Assembly: GCA_029203165.1 (NCBI GenBank)
Contig: CP119308.1
Span: 3,038,001-3,102,000 of the forward strand
DNA from: Candidatus Microbacterium colombiense
Lineage (GTDB): Bacteria > Actinomycetota > Actinomycetes > Actinomycetales > Microbacteriaceae
Length of the DNA stretch: 64,000 bases
Direction: 5' to 3'
The notes under the pieces are model-generated. The model ran no database searches. It was not told where the DNA came from and worked only from the letters and a program-made list of their open reading frames with translations. The first letter of the stretch is position 1. Each line of letters begins with the position of its first letter. A program made the translations under genes and the position numbers. Below, piece by piece: positions 52,094-61,095 of the stretch.

Positions 52094-55000
52094 TCAGCCG
52101 CGTGCCAGGCGCAGCGTCACGAGCTGGAACGGTCGCAACGCCAGGTGCACGCCGGCGTCGTCCTGACCGCTCACCGCCGCCGTCTCGATCTCCCGCTCGA
52201 GAAGATCGACCTCCGCCGCTCCCGCACTCGCGAACCCGACTGAGACGGTCGCCTCCGCGCGACGACCCAGGGCCTCGTACAGGCGCACGATCACGTCGCC
52301 GCTGCCGTCCTCGGCGAGCTTCACCGCTTCGACGATCACTCCGGGATGGTCGATCCCGATGAGCGCCTCGACATCGTGGGCACCGTCGATCTCGCGCTGA
52401 GCGAGGTTCGTGCGGTATCCCTGGGCGATCGCGTCGACCAGCTCGCCTCCGACTACGAGACCGATCTCGAGGTGGTGGCTGCCCTGGTCCTGCTGAGGGT
52501 CCGGGAACAGCGCCGCCCGGACGAGCGAGAGACGAACGGTCGAATAGGTGCCGCCCTCCTCACGTGCGTGACGGGTGATGTCGTGGCCGTACGTGGAGTC
52601 GTTCGTGACGGCGACACCGAAGTCGCTCTCCCCCACCCGCACCCAGCGATGAGCGACCGTCTCGAATCGCGCGACATCCCACGAGGTGTTGGTGTGGGTC
52701 GGACGCACGATGTGTCCGAACTGGATCTCCGACGCCGCGTGATCGGTGTGCACATCGACGGGCACGCTGAACTTCAGCAGCTTCTGCCGCTCGTGCCAGT
52801 CGATGTCGACCGCGAGCTGCAGCGTACGCGAGCCCTCGTCCAGCCGGATGCTGTGCACGAGCGTCGATTCGCCGAAGCTGCGCGTCACGACGATCGCATC
52901 CTCGACGACCGCGATGCCATCGACGTCCACGAGGTCGACGACGTTGCGCCGGTAGTGCTCGTCGATGTCCCAGGCGTCCCACTGCGTCGGGGTGTCGCGG
53001 TGCAGGTGGAAGACCCCCGCGGCTTCCCCGGCCGGCACGACCTCACGGCCGCTCGCGAGGTCGACGATCGAGGTGAACACGCCACGCCCGTCGATCCGGG
53101 CCCGGATCAGGCCGTTGTCGAGCACGAACCCGTCGTCGTCTGCGACCGGGACCACGGCGTTCACCGCATCCGCCGCACCCACGGAGAGCGCGCCCACGGC
53201 GACATGCCCGTGGGGGGCCGCGTTCGCCACGAGACGGCGGGTGCCGTCGCCCACGAGTGCGCGCAGCGATGCGGCGATGATCTCCTCGAGCTCCTCGGTG
53301 ATGCGCGCGTAGTTGCGCTCCGCGTCCTGGTGCACCCAGGCGATCGAGGTCCCGGGGAGGATGTCATGGAACTGCTGCAGGAGCACGAGCTGCCAGAGAC
53401 GCTGAAGACGAGCGGCCGGATAATCCAGCCCCACCCGCACCGCGGCCGTCGCGGCCCAGAGCTCCGCCTCACGGAGCAGGTGCTCGCTGCGGCGGTTGCC
53501 CTGCTTCGTGCGCAGCTGGCTGGTGTAGGTGCCGCGGTGGAACTCCAGGTAGAGCTCGCCGCTCCACACCTCGGGCGACGGGTACTCGGACTCGGCCTGC
53601 TCGAAGAACGCAGTAGGCGTGGAGTGCCGGGCGACCGGCGAACCTTCGAGCGAACCCGCACGATCGACCTGGGCCACCATCTCGCGCGTCGGCCCGCCAC
53701 CTCCGTCGCCGTAGCCGTACGGCAGCAGCGAAGCGCTGGCGCGTCCCTTGTCCTGGAAGTTGCGCTGGGCGTGCGCGAGATCGGCTTGCGACGCGTCGGA
53801 GTTGTACTTGTCGACGGGCGGGAAGTGCGTGAACACCCGCGTCCCGTCGAGCCCTTCCCAGAGGAAGGTGTGGTGCGGCATCCGGTTCGTCTCGTTCCAC
53901 GAGATCTTCTGCGTCAGGAACCACTTCGATCCCGACGCCTTGATGATCTGGGGAAGTGCACCGCTGTAGCCGAAGGAATCGGGGAGCCACACCTCGGGGG
54001 TGTCGATGCCGAACTCGCGCAGGAAGAAGCCCTTGCCCTCGACCAGCTGACGGGCGAGCGCCTCGGCCCCCACCATGTTCGTGTCCGACTCGACCCACAT
54101 GCCGCCGACCGGCACGAATCGTCCCTCGCGCACACGCTCGACCAGGCGGGTCCAGATCTCCGGGTAGCGCTCCTTGATCCAGGCGAACTGCTGCGCGGAG
54201 GAGCTGGCGAACACGAAGTCCGGGTTCTCGTCCATGAGTGCGAGGACGTTCGAGAACGTGCGCGACACCTTGCGCGCCGTCTCGCGCACCGGCCACAACC
54301 AGGCCGAGTCGATGTGCGCGTGCCCCACCGCGTGCAGCACGTGCGCGCTCGCGTGGGCAGGGCTGGCGAGGACGTCGCGGAGCACCTCGCGACCCTGCGA
54401 CGCGGTCGCGGTGACGTCGTGGGGGTCGACGATGTCGATCATGCGATCGAGCGCCTGCACGATCTGCGCACGTCGGGGTGAGGTCGCGTCGAGCTCGGAG
54501 AGGAGACCGCGGAGGACCACGGTGTCGGCGATGAGGGCGTCGACCGTCAGGTCGAGCAGCGCGACGTCGACCTGACGCAGCACGTAGATCGGCTCCGTGC
54601 CTGCGGTCTCACGGTCTCCGAGCGTCGTCGGATCGAACGTGAAGATGCTTCCGACGTCGGGGTTGGATGCGGCTTCGAGCAGCACGTCCACCTGTCCGTC
54701 GGCCCGCACAGCGGCGGCGACGGCGTTGTTGAAAGGAGAGATGCCCTTGATCGGAGCGCCATCGCGCCCCCAGACGAGAGCTTCGGCCTGGAACCCGCTC
54801 TGGCCGGCGGTGAATCCGAGGTCGACGACGAGTTCGGCTCTGGTGTCCTCGGGCAGGTCGCCCGACGAGGTCCGCCAGGAGGCCGGCACGGCACCCTGCA
54901 CGCGGAACCAGGTGGTCCCCCACGGGCGCCCCCAGGCCGAACCGACCGAGGTCGGCGAGTACGCGGCGCCGACGGCCTCGGCGAACGTCACCGGCTCACC

Positions 55001-55117
55001 GGGGGCCTCCCACGCGCTCACCTCGAGAGGCGTGCGGAGTCGGTGACGGGCCGGGCGCAGGCGCTCCCGGATGAATCGGTCGATGCGCATTTCGATCAGC
55101 GCGGTGCGGTCATGCAT
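52094..55117 (-). CDS. alpha-mannosidase, glycoside hydrolase family 38
   Basis: A 1007-residue enzyme. The catalytic domain has AVGHAHIDSAWLWPV (zinc-binding His-x-Asp), the nucleophile Asp345 in GMWVESDTNMVG, the late zinc ligand region FHDILPGTSIAWVHQDAE, and PDSFGYSGALPQI. C-terminal beta-sandwich domains follow. No signal peptide, so it is cytoplasmic and trims imported mannose-containing oligosaccharides to mannose. It is the last gene of the ABC importer operon and follows permease 2 by 45 bp. Confidence 0.95.
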   Translation of the reverse strand: MHDRTALIEMRIDRFIRERLRPARHRLRTPLEVSAWEAPGEPVTFAEAVGAAYSPTSVGSAWGRPWGTTWFRVQGAVPASWRTSSGDLPEDTRAELVVDLGFTAGQSGFQAEALVWGRDGAPIKGISPFNNAVAAAVRADGQVDVLLEAASNPDVGSIFTFDPTTLGDRETAGTEPIYVLRQVDVALLDLTVDALIADTVVLRGLLSELDATSPRRAQIVQALDRMIDIVDPHDVTATASQGREVLRDVLASPAHASAHVLHAVGHAHIDSAWLWPVRETARKVSRTFSNVLALMDENPDFVFASSSAQQFAWIKERYPEIWTRLVERVREGRFVPVGGMWVESDTNMVGAEALARQLVEGKGFFLREFGIDTPEVWLPDSFGYSGALPQIIKASGSKWFLTQKISWNETNRMPHHTFLWEGLDGTRVFTHFPPVDKYNSDASQADLAHAQRNFQDKGRASASLLPYGYGDGGGGPTREMVAQVDRAGSLEGSPVARHSTPTAFFEQAESEYPSPEVWSGELYLEFHRGTYTSQLRTKQGNRRSEHLLREAELWAATAAVRVGLDYPAARLQRLWQLVLLQQFHDILPGTSIAWVHQDAERNYARITEELEEIIAASLRALVGDGTRRLVANAAPHGHVAVGALSVGAADAVNAVVPVADDDGFVLDNGLIRARIDGRGVFTSIVDLASGREVVPAGEAAGVFHLHRDTPTQWDAWDIDEHYRRNVVDLVDVDGIAVVEDAIVVTRSFGESTLVHSIRLDEGSRTLQLAVDIDWHERQKLLKFSVPVDVHTDHAASEIQFGHIVRPTHTNTSWDVARFETVAHRWVRVGESDFGVAVTNDSTYGHDITRHAREEGGTYSTVRLSLVRAALFPDPQQDQGSHHLEIGLVVGGELVDAIAQGYRTNLAQREIDGAHDVEALIGIDHPGVIVEAVKLAEDGSGDVIVRLYEALGRRAEATVSVGFASAGAAEVDLLEREIETAAVSGQDDAGVHLALRPFQLVTLRLARG

Positions 55118-55162
55118 GAGACGTGCTTTCTGAGTGGAGGAACAGGAGGATGCCGGCGCGGC

Positions 55163-56056
55163 TCAGCCCTTGACGCCACCGGCGAGCGCGAAGCTCCCGC
55201 CGGACAGACGCTGGACGACCAGGTACAGCACGAGGATCGGGACGGAGTAGAGCATCGCGAAGGCCGCGAGCTGCCCGTAGGCGACGGCTCCGTGATTTCC
55301 GAAGAACGTGAAGATCGCCACCGCTGCGGGCATCTTCTCCGAGCTGAACAGCAGCACGAAGGGCACGAAGAAGTTCCCCCACGCCTGCGTGAACACGAAG
55401 ATGAAGACGACGCTGATGCCCGGGCGCATGAGCGGGAGCACGATGGTCCACAGCGCGCGCATGGAAGAGGCACCATCGACCCAGGCAGCCTCTTCGAGCG
55501 AGGTGGGCACCGAGTCCATGAAGTTCTTCAGCATCCAGATCGCCATCGGCAGTGAGGTCGCGGCCATGAACAGGATGACGCTCACCTGCGAATCGAGCAT
55601 CTTGAGCTGGACGAACAGCGCATAGACCGGCACCATCATCGCCGTGATCGGCAGGCACGATCCGAACAGCACCGAGTACATGAAGCCCCGTTGGAATCGC
55701 GAGTTGTGACGCGACAACGGATACGCGGCGAGCACGCCGACCGCCACCGTGATGATCGCGGTGCCGAACGAGATCAGCGCCGAGTTCCACAGCGGCAGCA
55801 GTGTCATGGACCAGTCGAAGACGCTGACGAAGTTGTCGACCGTGATGCTCTCAGGCACCGAGATCGACACGGTCGCCGAGGGCGACACGGAGGAGAAGAC
55901 GATCCACGCGATCGGCACGAGGAAGACCACGCCGATGACGATGAGGATCGCGTTCGCGAGGCCGGCGGAGCGCCGCTTCGACGGCGTCGCCACCGAGATC
56001 GGCTTCTTGGACGGACGCACGATGGCCTGAGTCGTGAGGGCTTCTGTCGTGGTCAT
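55163..56056 (-). CDS. carbohydrate ABC transporter permease (MalG type)
   Basis: A 297-residue protein with six membrane helices (first about 35-55). The EAA loop is LEEAAWVDGASSMRALWTIVLP, which contacts the ATPase. Of the MalG/CUT1 class. The ATG at 56056 shares one base with the preceding permease stop. The open frame continues upstream inside that gene. Confidence 0.93.
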   Translation of the reverse strand: MTTTEALTTQAIVRPSKKPISVATPSKRRSAGLANAILIVIGVVFLVPIAWIVFSSVSPSATVSISVPESITVDNFVSVFDWSMTLLPLWNSALISFGTAIITVAVGVLAAYPLSRHNSRFQRGFMYSVLFGSCLPITAMMVPVYALFVQLKMLDSQVSVILFMAATSLPMAIWMLKNFMDSVPTSLEEAAWVDGASSMRALWTIVLPLMRPGISVVFIFVFTQAWGNFFVPFVLLFSSEKMPAAVAIFTFFGNHGAVAYGQLAAFAMLYSVPILVLYLVVQRLSGGSFALAGGVKG

Positions 56057-56991
56057 CAGTCGACCTCCGGCTTGAGGATGCGGATGTAGAACACGGCGAA
56101 GATCGCTCCCAGCACGAGGGTGACGGTGGCGATGGCCGTGCCGTATCCGACCTGCGAGTACTGGAACGCCTCCTGATAGGCGAGCACGGGGAGCGTCGAA
56201 CTGGACACTCCGGGTCCGCCTTTGGTCATGACCCAGATCAGGCCGAAGGTGCCGAGAGTCTGCAGCGTGGTGAGCATGAGATTCGTCGAGATCGACCGAC
56301 GGATCATCGGCAGCGTGATGAGGAAGAAGCGCTGCACGGTGTTGGCCCCATCGATCTGCGCCGCCTCCATGACCTCCGGGGAGACCTCGGCGAGCGCGGC
56401 CCCGTAGACGAGCATCGAGAACGCGGTGCCACGCCAGACGTTGGCGAGGATGACGGCGAACATGGGGTATTCGATGAGCCAGCTCACCGCCGGGATGCCG
56501 ATGCCCTCGAGGAGGGCGTTGAGGGTTCCATCCTTGGAGAAGTATGCGTAGAGAGCGAAGGCCGCCACGATCTCGGGCATCACCCACGCGACAACGATGA
56601 GGGCGCCGACGATGCTGTTGACCGCCTTGGAGCCGGCACGCATGAGTGCGGCGACCGCCAGCCCCAGCACGTTCTGACCGATGATCGCGGAGAAGAGCAC
56701 GAAGACCACGGTCAGTCCGAGGGCGGTCCAGAAGTTCGCGTCGGAGAACAGCGCGACGTAGTTGTCGAGACCGACGAACTCCGGCTTCGCTGCGCGATAA
56801 CCCGTCATGGCCCGGTTGGTCATGGACCCCCAGATCGCATAGGCGATCGGGCCGAGCAGGAAGATCGCCAGCAGGATGATCGCCGGCGTCAGAGGGATGG
56901 AGCGCAGCAGCGCGCGCATCCGACCCCGAGGCCTGGGCCTGGCCCCGGGGTCACCCGAGGCCAGGCCGTGCAATGCAGGTGCAGTGGTCAC
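56056..56991 (-). CDS. carbohydrate ABC transporter permease (MalF type)
   Basis: A 311-residue protein with six membrane helices and the EAA loop VMEAAQIDGANTVQRFFLITLP. A short cytoplasmic N-terminus (GASGDPGARPRPRGR-like basic stretch) precedes helix 1. Start is GTG 56991, 9 bp after the binding-protein stop. Together with the MalG-type permease it forms the membrane channel; no ATPase is encoded nearby. Confidence 0.93.
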   Translation of the reverse strand: MTTAPALHGLASGDPGARPRPRGRMRALLRSIPLTPAIILLAIFLLGPIAYAIWGSMTNRAMTGYRAAKPEFVGLDNYVALFSDANFWTALGLTVVFVLFSAIIGQNVLGLAVAALMRAGSKAVNSIVGALIVVAWVMPEIVAAFALYAYFSKDGTLNALLEGIGIPAVSWLIEYPMFAVILANVWRGTAFSMLVYGAALAEVSPEVMEAAQIDGANTVQRFFLITLPMIRRSISTNLMLTTLQTLGTFGLIWVMTKGGPGVSSSTLPVLAYQEAFQYSQVGYGTAIATVTLVLGAIFAVFYIRILKPEVD

Positions 56992-57000
56992 GCGTCCGAC

Positions 57001-58353
57001 CTACTCGACGTTGTCCTGGCCGACGATCTTGGTCAGCGCGGCGTCGTAGGTGGATGACGCCTCTTCCGGCGTCGCCTCACCGGTGATCACCGACTCCGTG
57101 GCCTGCTGGAGTGCACTGGTGATCTGCGAGTAGTCCGGCGTGGTCGGACGGAAGTGCGTGTACTGCACGAGATCCGAGAAGAACGCGAACGTGGGGTTGT
57201 ACGAGAGGTAGGCGTCATCGGTCGCGACGTCCTCGCGGACGGCGATCTGGCTGTTCTCGGTGCCGTACTTGAGCGAGTTCTCCTGGTTCAGAGCCATCGC
57301 GACGAAATCGAACGACGTCTGCGGGTGCTTCGTCTGCGCGCCGACCGCGAGCGTCCAGCCGCCCGACATCGAGGTGAATCCCGGGTCTCCGCCATCCTTG
57401 GTGGGCATCTTCGCCAGACCGATCGTGTCTTCCCATCCGTCCCAGGCGCCGTCGCCCTCGATCCATCCGCCGGGGAGCCAGGATCCGTCGACCGCCATGG
57501 CCAGCTTCCCCTCCGGCAGGAGCTCGGTCGAGACACGGCCGCCGATCGTCGAGTCCAGTGCGAGATCGAGCGGGGTCGCGAGGTCGTTCTCGTACAAGGA
57601 GCTGTAGAAGTCGAACGCGTCGGTGAGGCCGTCGGACTCGACGCTCCACTTCTGCGAATCGGTGTCGTAGAGCGTGGACTCGGTGCCGTAGAGCAGCATC
57701 TCGAGTCCCTGCATGGACGTCTGCTCTCCCGCGCCCTTGCTGCCGTAGATGTTCAGGGGGATGACGTCGGGATCCGCAGCCTTCACGGCTTCCGCAGCAT
57801 CGAGGATGTCGTCCCAGGACTCAGGCTGCCACTCGGCGGGAAGTCCCGCGGCGGTGAAGATCTGCTTGTTGTAGTAGATCGCGCGGGTGTCGGTGCCCAT
57901 CGAGACGCCGTAGGTCTTGCCGTCTCCTCCGAGGCCGGCCTCCTTGGCCGCATCGTAGAACTGGCTCCAGTCGTCCCAGTCGGCGAGGTAGTCGTCGATG
58001 GGGAGGAGGTACCCGGCCGCGGCGTCGGAGCGCAGCTGGAAGGTGTCTTCGTAGATGACGTCGGGCGCGGTGTCCGCCGACCCGTTCATCAGTGCGAGCT
58101 TCGTGAAGTAGTCGGTCTCGGACTCGATCGGTTGCAGCTTCACGGTGACGCCGGGGTTCGCCGCCTCGAACTCGGGCTTGACCTTCTGCAGCAGGTCATC
58201 GAGCTGGTGGAACGCCGATGTCTTCTGATAGGCGACCGTGATCGTGCGGTCACCGCTGTCGGAGTTCGCGTCGCCGCCGGATGCGCTGCACCCGGCGAGG
58301 ACGACGGCACCGGCCGCGAAGACGGCGATGGCGGCGAGTGGCTTGGTTCGCAT
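57001..58353 (-). CDS. extracellular solute-binding lipoprotein of the sugar ABC transporter
   Basis: A 450-residue CUT1-family binding protein. The signal peptide MRTKPLAAIAVFAAGAVVLAGC ends in the lipobox VLAGC. Mature protein features include VYEDTFQLRSDAAAGYLLPID and the domain-closing DGSWLPGGW and MSGGWTLAVGA. AAAGGAG lies 8 nt before ATG 58353. First gene of the importer-mannosidase operon; the ligand is inferred to be a mannose-containing oligosaccharide from the GH38 gene. Confidence 0.94.
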   Translation of the reverse strand: MRTKPLAAIAVFAAGAVVLAGCSASGGDANSDSGDRTITVAYQKTSAFHQLDDLLQKVKPEFEAANPGVTVKLQPIESETDYFTKLALMNGSADTAPDVIYEDTFQLRSDAAAGYLLPIDDYLADWDDWSQFYDAAKEAGLGGDGKTYGVSMGTDTRAIYYNKQIFTAAGLPAEWQPESWDDILDAAEAVKAADPDVIPLNIYGSKGAGEQTSMQGLEMLLYGTESTLYDTDSQKWSVESDGLTDAFDFYSSLYENDLATPLDLALDSTIGGRVSTELLPEGKLAMAVDGSWLPGGWIEGDGAWDGWEDTIGLAKMPTKDGGDPGFTSMSGGWTLAVGAQTKHPQTSFDFVAMALNQENSLKYGTENSQIAVREDVATDDAYLSYNPTFAFFSDLVQYTHFRPTTPDYSQITSALQQATESVITGEATPEEASSTYDAALTKIVGQDNVE

Positions 58354-58401
58354 CTGACCTGCTCCTTTGCATTCGGACCTCGCTGTTGAGGCCCCTCGAT
58401 C

Positions 58402-58427
58402 GATAATCCTATCAAATGGGATAACTA
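58402..58427. promoter_or_regulatory. AT-rich imperfect palindrome upstream of the ABC operon
   Basis: TAATCC (58404-58409) and GGATAA (58419-58424) form an inverted repeat with one mismatch and a 9-nt centre, overlapping a minus-strand TAGGAT -10-like box (58406-58411). The site is conspicuously AT-rich in this genome and lies between the ROK gene and its presumed target operon, as ROK operators do. Confidence 0.5.
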
Positions 58428-58494
58428 GGTCGAGATCGAGATGTAACAGTTGGGTCACGACACGAAGACGGCTCGACCCGCGGACGGGGTGAGC

Positions 58495-59706
58495 TCAGTG
58501 CGCGATCATCAAGCGCGACGTCCGAGCGGTGAACGCCTCATCCAGAACGAGGCATCCGGCCCCCACGGCTGCAGAATCGGCCCCGAGCTGGGACTGGCGC
58601 AGTTCGACGGTCTGGGTGGATGTGCTCACTGCCGTCGTGCGCACCGCCCGTTCGAGCACGGGGAACAGGGTGCCGCCGAGCCGCGACCAGGCGGGTCCGC
58701 CGAGCACCACGATTCCGAGATCGAGCAGGTTGTTCACCTCGACCAGAGCGGTCGCCAGGTGCGTCGCCGCCTGCTCCAGCACGCGGATCACCTGCTCGTC
58801 ACCCTCGGCGGCGAGATTCGAGAGCAGTTCGAGCTGCCGGGTCGCATCGGCCGCGGCCCCTGCATCGGAACCCCGGGCTTCAGCCAACAGCCTCCGGGGT
58901 TCCATGATGACCCCGATGCACCCGTACGATCCGCACTCGCAGAGGGGACCGGCCGGGTCTACGACGATGTGCGCGATGTTCCCGGCGTTGCCCGTCCGCC
59001 CGTGCACGGGCGCCCCGGACACGGACAGACCGAGCCCGAGTCCGGCTCCGTAGTACAGGAACATCGCATCGGCGAGCTCCTGATCGGCATCGAACCAGTT
59101 CTCCCCCACGACCGTCGCGATGACGTCCTTCTCGAGCAGAGTCGGCAGACCGCTGGCGCGCTCGATCTCTTCGCGCACGCCCACGTTGTGCCACGCGGGG
59201 AGCAGCGGCGGGTTCAGCAGCCGGCCGGCCTCACGATCGAAGGGGCCGGGCGCGGCGACGCCGATCCCCAGCACGTGTCCGCCGCGGAGGTCGACGCTGT
59301 CGATCAGCTCCGTGATGCTGTGTGCGATGCGCCCCACGAGCCGGTCGGGCTCGGCATCCGCACCGCCGGGTGCCTGCTCCACCCGCGCCACGACGTCACC
59401 GGCCGCATTGACAACGACGATGGTGTCGACCGCGGGGTCGAGGTGCACACCGACCGCGAACCGCGAATGCGGGCGCAGGGCGAGGAGCACACGCGGCTTC
59501 CCCGGACCCGAGATCACCTTGCCGACCTCGTGGATCAGCCCCTCGTTCGCGAGCCGCCGCGTCACGTTGCTGAGCGTCTGCGTCGCGAGACCGGTCTTCT
59601 CCGCGAGCTCACTCCGGCTGAGTCCCTCTTCGGATCGACGGATCAGGTCGAAGACCAGGGCCTGGTTGTAGACCCCGACGGCAGGAAGATTCGACCCGCG
59701 CTTCAT
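58495..59706 (-). CDS. ROK-family transcription regulator
   Basis: A 403-residue protein: an N-terminal winged helix (about 15-70, GLSRSELAEKTGLATQTLS) and a C-terminal ROK sugar-binding domain with the zinc motif CECGSYGCIG. GVHLDPAVDT (ATPase-like lead) and LGIGVAAPGPFD are present. The ROK Glu in the last motif position is replaced by Gly, and this is a regulator, not a kinase. Start at ATG 59706, after GGAGCAGG. It controls the downstream ABC-mannosidase operon, by inference. Confidence 0.9.
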   Translation of the reverse strand: MKRGSNLPAVGVYNQALVFDLIRRSEEGLSRSELAEKTGLATQTLSNVTRRLANEGLIHEVGKVISGPGKPRVLLALRPHSRFAVGVHLDPAVDTIVVVNAAGDVVARVEQAPGGADAEPDRLVGRIAHSITELIDSVDLRGGHVLGIGVAAPGPFDREAGRLLNPPLLPAWHNVGVREEIERASGLPTLLEKDVIATVVGENWFDADQELADAMFLYYGAGLGLGLSVSGAPVHGRTGNAGNIAHIVVDPAGPLCECGSYGCIGVIMEPRRLLAEARGSDAGAAADATRQLELLSNLAAEGDEQVIRVLEQAATHLATALVEVNNLLDLGIVVLGGPAWSRLGGTLFPVLERAVRTTAVSTSTQTVELRQSQLGADSAAVGAGCLVLDEAFTARTSRLMIAH

Positions 59707-59798
59707 GCCTGCTCCTGACTGATCGCGTCGCTGTGGACGCCCGAAAGCCTCATGATCCTCGGCTGAGGCGTCGCCGGTCAAACCGGACCCTCGCCTGC

Positions 59799-60401
59799 TC
59801 AGTCGGAGAATCGCACGCCGAAGCTCTGACCGCCCGGAGCGGTCGGCAAGGCCACCATGCCGAGCCGCTCATAGAACGCTGCGGCGCCGGTGTTGTTCGG
59901 GTCCATGCCGAGATGCAGCCCCGCCACGCCTCGGCGGGTGAGCTCGGCGAACAGCGTCTCGATCAGCCGTCGCCCGAGCCCCTGGCCCTGCGTCTCCGGC
60001 AGCAGATCGATGTGGAGGTGCGCCGGATACTGCGCGGCGTTCGCTTCCTTCCCCGGACCGCGCCCGTAGGCGTAGCCGAGCATCCGCTCCTCGCGCGTGG
60101 TCGGCTCGACGGGTTCGGGGAAGCCCTCCTGGAACGCCGGCCACCACTCGTCGCGGAACCACTGCTCGAAGGCGTCGGTGTCGTCAGTGCCGACGATGTA
60201 GCCGATTACCCGCTCACCATCGCTCTCCACGACCCACGCGAGGTCCGGATGCCGTTCGGCGTAGGGGACGGCGAAGATATCACCCCAGAGCCGATCATCG
60301 GAGAAGAGCCCGGTCGCATCTCCCCCGGCATCCGCCGTCTTCACGCACACCTCGTACAGGGCGTCGCGATCTGCGGGTCGATACGGGCGGATGCGTGACA
60401 C
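59799..60401 (-). CDS. GNAT-family N-acetyltransferase
   Basis: About 200 residues with a GNAT fold: VSRIRPYRPADRDALYEVC at the N-terminus, LHIDLLPETQGQGLGRRLI as the acetyl-CoA-binding motif A (Q-x-x-G-x-G), and GLHLGMDPNNTGAAAFYERLG as motif B. It resembles protein O-GlcNAcase-linked and small-molecule acetyltransferases; substrate unknown. GTG at 60401 follows AGGAG with 6-nt spacing and is preferred to the upstream ATG at 60431. Confidence 0.85.
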   Translation of the reverse strand: MSRIRPYRPADRDALYEVCVKTADAGGDATGLFSDDRLWGDIFAVPYAERHPDLAWVVESDGERVIGYIVGTDDTDAFEQWFRDEWWPAFQEGFPEPVEPTTREERMLGYAYGRGPGKEANAAQYPAHLHIDLLPETQGQGLGRRLIETLFAELTRRGVAGLHLGMDPNNTGAAAFYERLGMVALPTAPGGQSFGVRFSD

Positions 60402-60431
60402 GGAAGGCTCCTCGGAAGGGGTCGGAAACAC

Positions 60432-61064
60432 TCAGCCTAACGCCGGATCAACCGTAGCCTGGTGCCGTCGCTGCACCCACGGCAGCAGCCAGGCGGCGAG
60501 CACCAGGGCGGTCCCCGCCCCGACGAGTGCTCCGCCGAAGGTGTCCGTCGCCCAGTGCACCGACAGCAGCGTGCGCGACAGCGCCATCGCGATCATCCAG
60601 GCCACTCCGACCAGAGCGACCCACGCGCGCGGGAAGACGATCCACAGCACGATCGCGATCGTCGCGGCGTTCGCGGTGTGCCCGGAGGGGAAGGAGCCGA
60701 AGTCGCTCGCGACCAGCATGTCGTCGGGGCGCGCACGGCCGAACAGGTGCTTGAGAAGCTGCACGGCACCCGCGCTGGCGGTGAAGCACAGCGCGGCGAA
60801 GACGGCGGCCCGCCATCGTCGCGCGATCACCAGGGAGAGGATCACCAGGAGGGGTACGGCGAGGATCGCGATCCATCCCCCGCCGATCGCGTTGAGCGCG
60901 AGGGCGAACGTCAACATGCCCTCGGTGCGCACCGCGGCGATCGTGGTGTTCCACCACACGTCGAACCCCGGAGGCTCCGACAGCCCGAACACCACCGCGG
61001 CGCCGATCGCCGTGGCGACCACCAGCGATCCCACGCCCCACCACAGCAGCATCCGTCTGTTCAT
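60432..61064 (-). CDS. PAP2-type membrane phosphatase
   Basis: A 210-residue protein with about six helices. The three active-site motifs are KHLFGRARP, PSGHTANA and SRTLLSVHWATDTFGG. It dephosphorylates lipid phosphates such as undecaprenyl diphosphate or phosphatidic acid at the membrane. The gene is convergent with nothing and follows the MFS gene on the same strand by 31 bp. Confidence 0.92.
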   Translation of the reverse strand: MNRRMLLWWGVGSLVVATAIGAAVVFGLSEPPGFDVWWNTTIAAVRTEGMLTFALALNAIGGGWIAILAVPLLVILSLVIARRWRAAVFAALCFTASAGAVQLLKHLFGRARPDDMLVASDFGSFPSGHTANAATIAIVLWIVFPRAWVALVGVAWMIAMALSRTLLSVHWATDTFGGALVGAGTALVLAAWLLPWVQRRHQATVDPALG

Positions 61065-61095
61065 CGTCCCATCATGACGGATGCCGCCTGAACGC

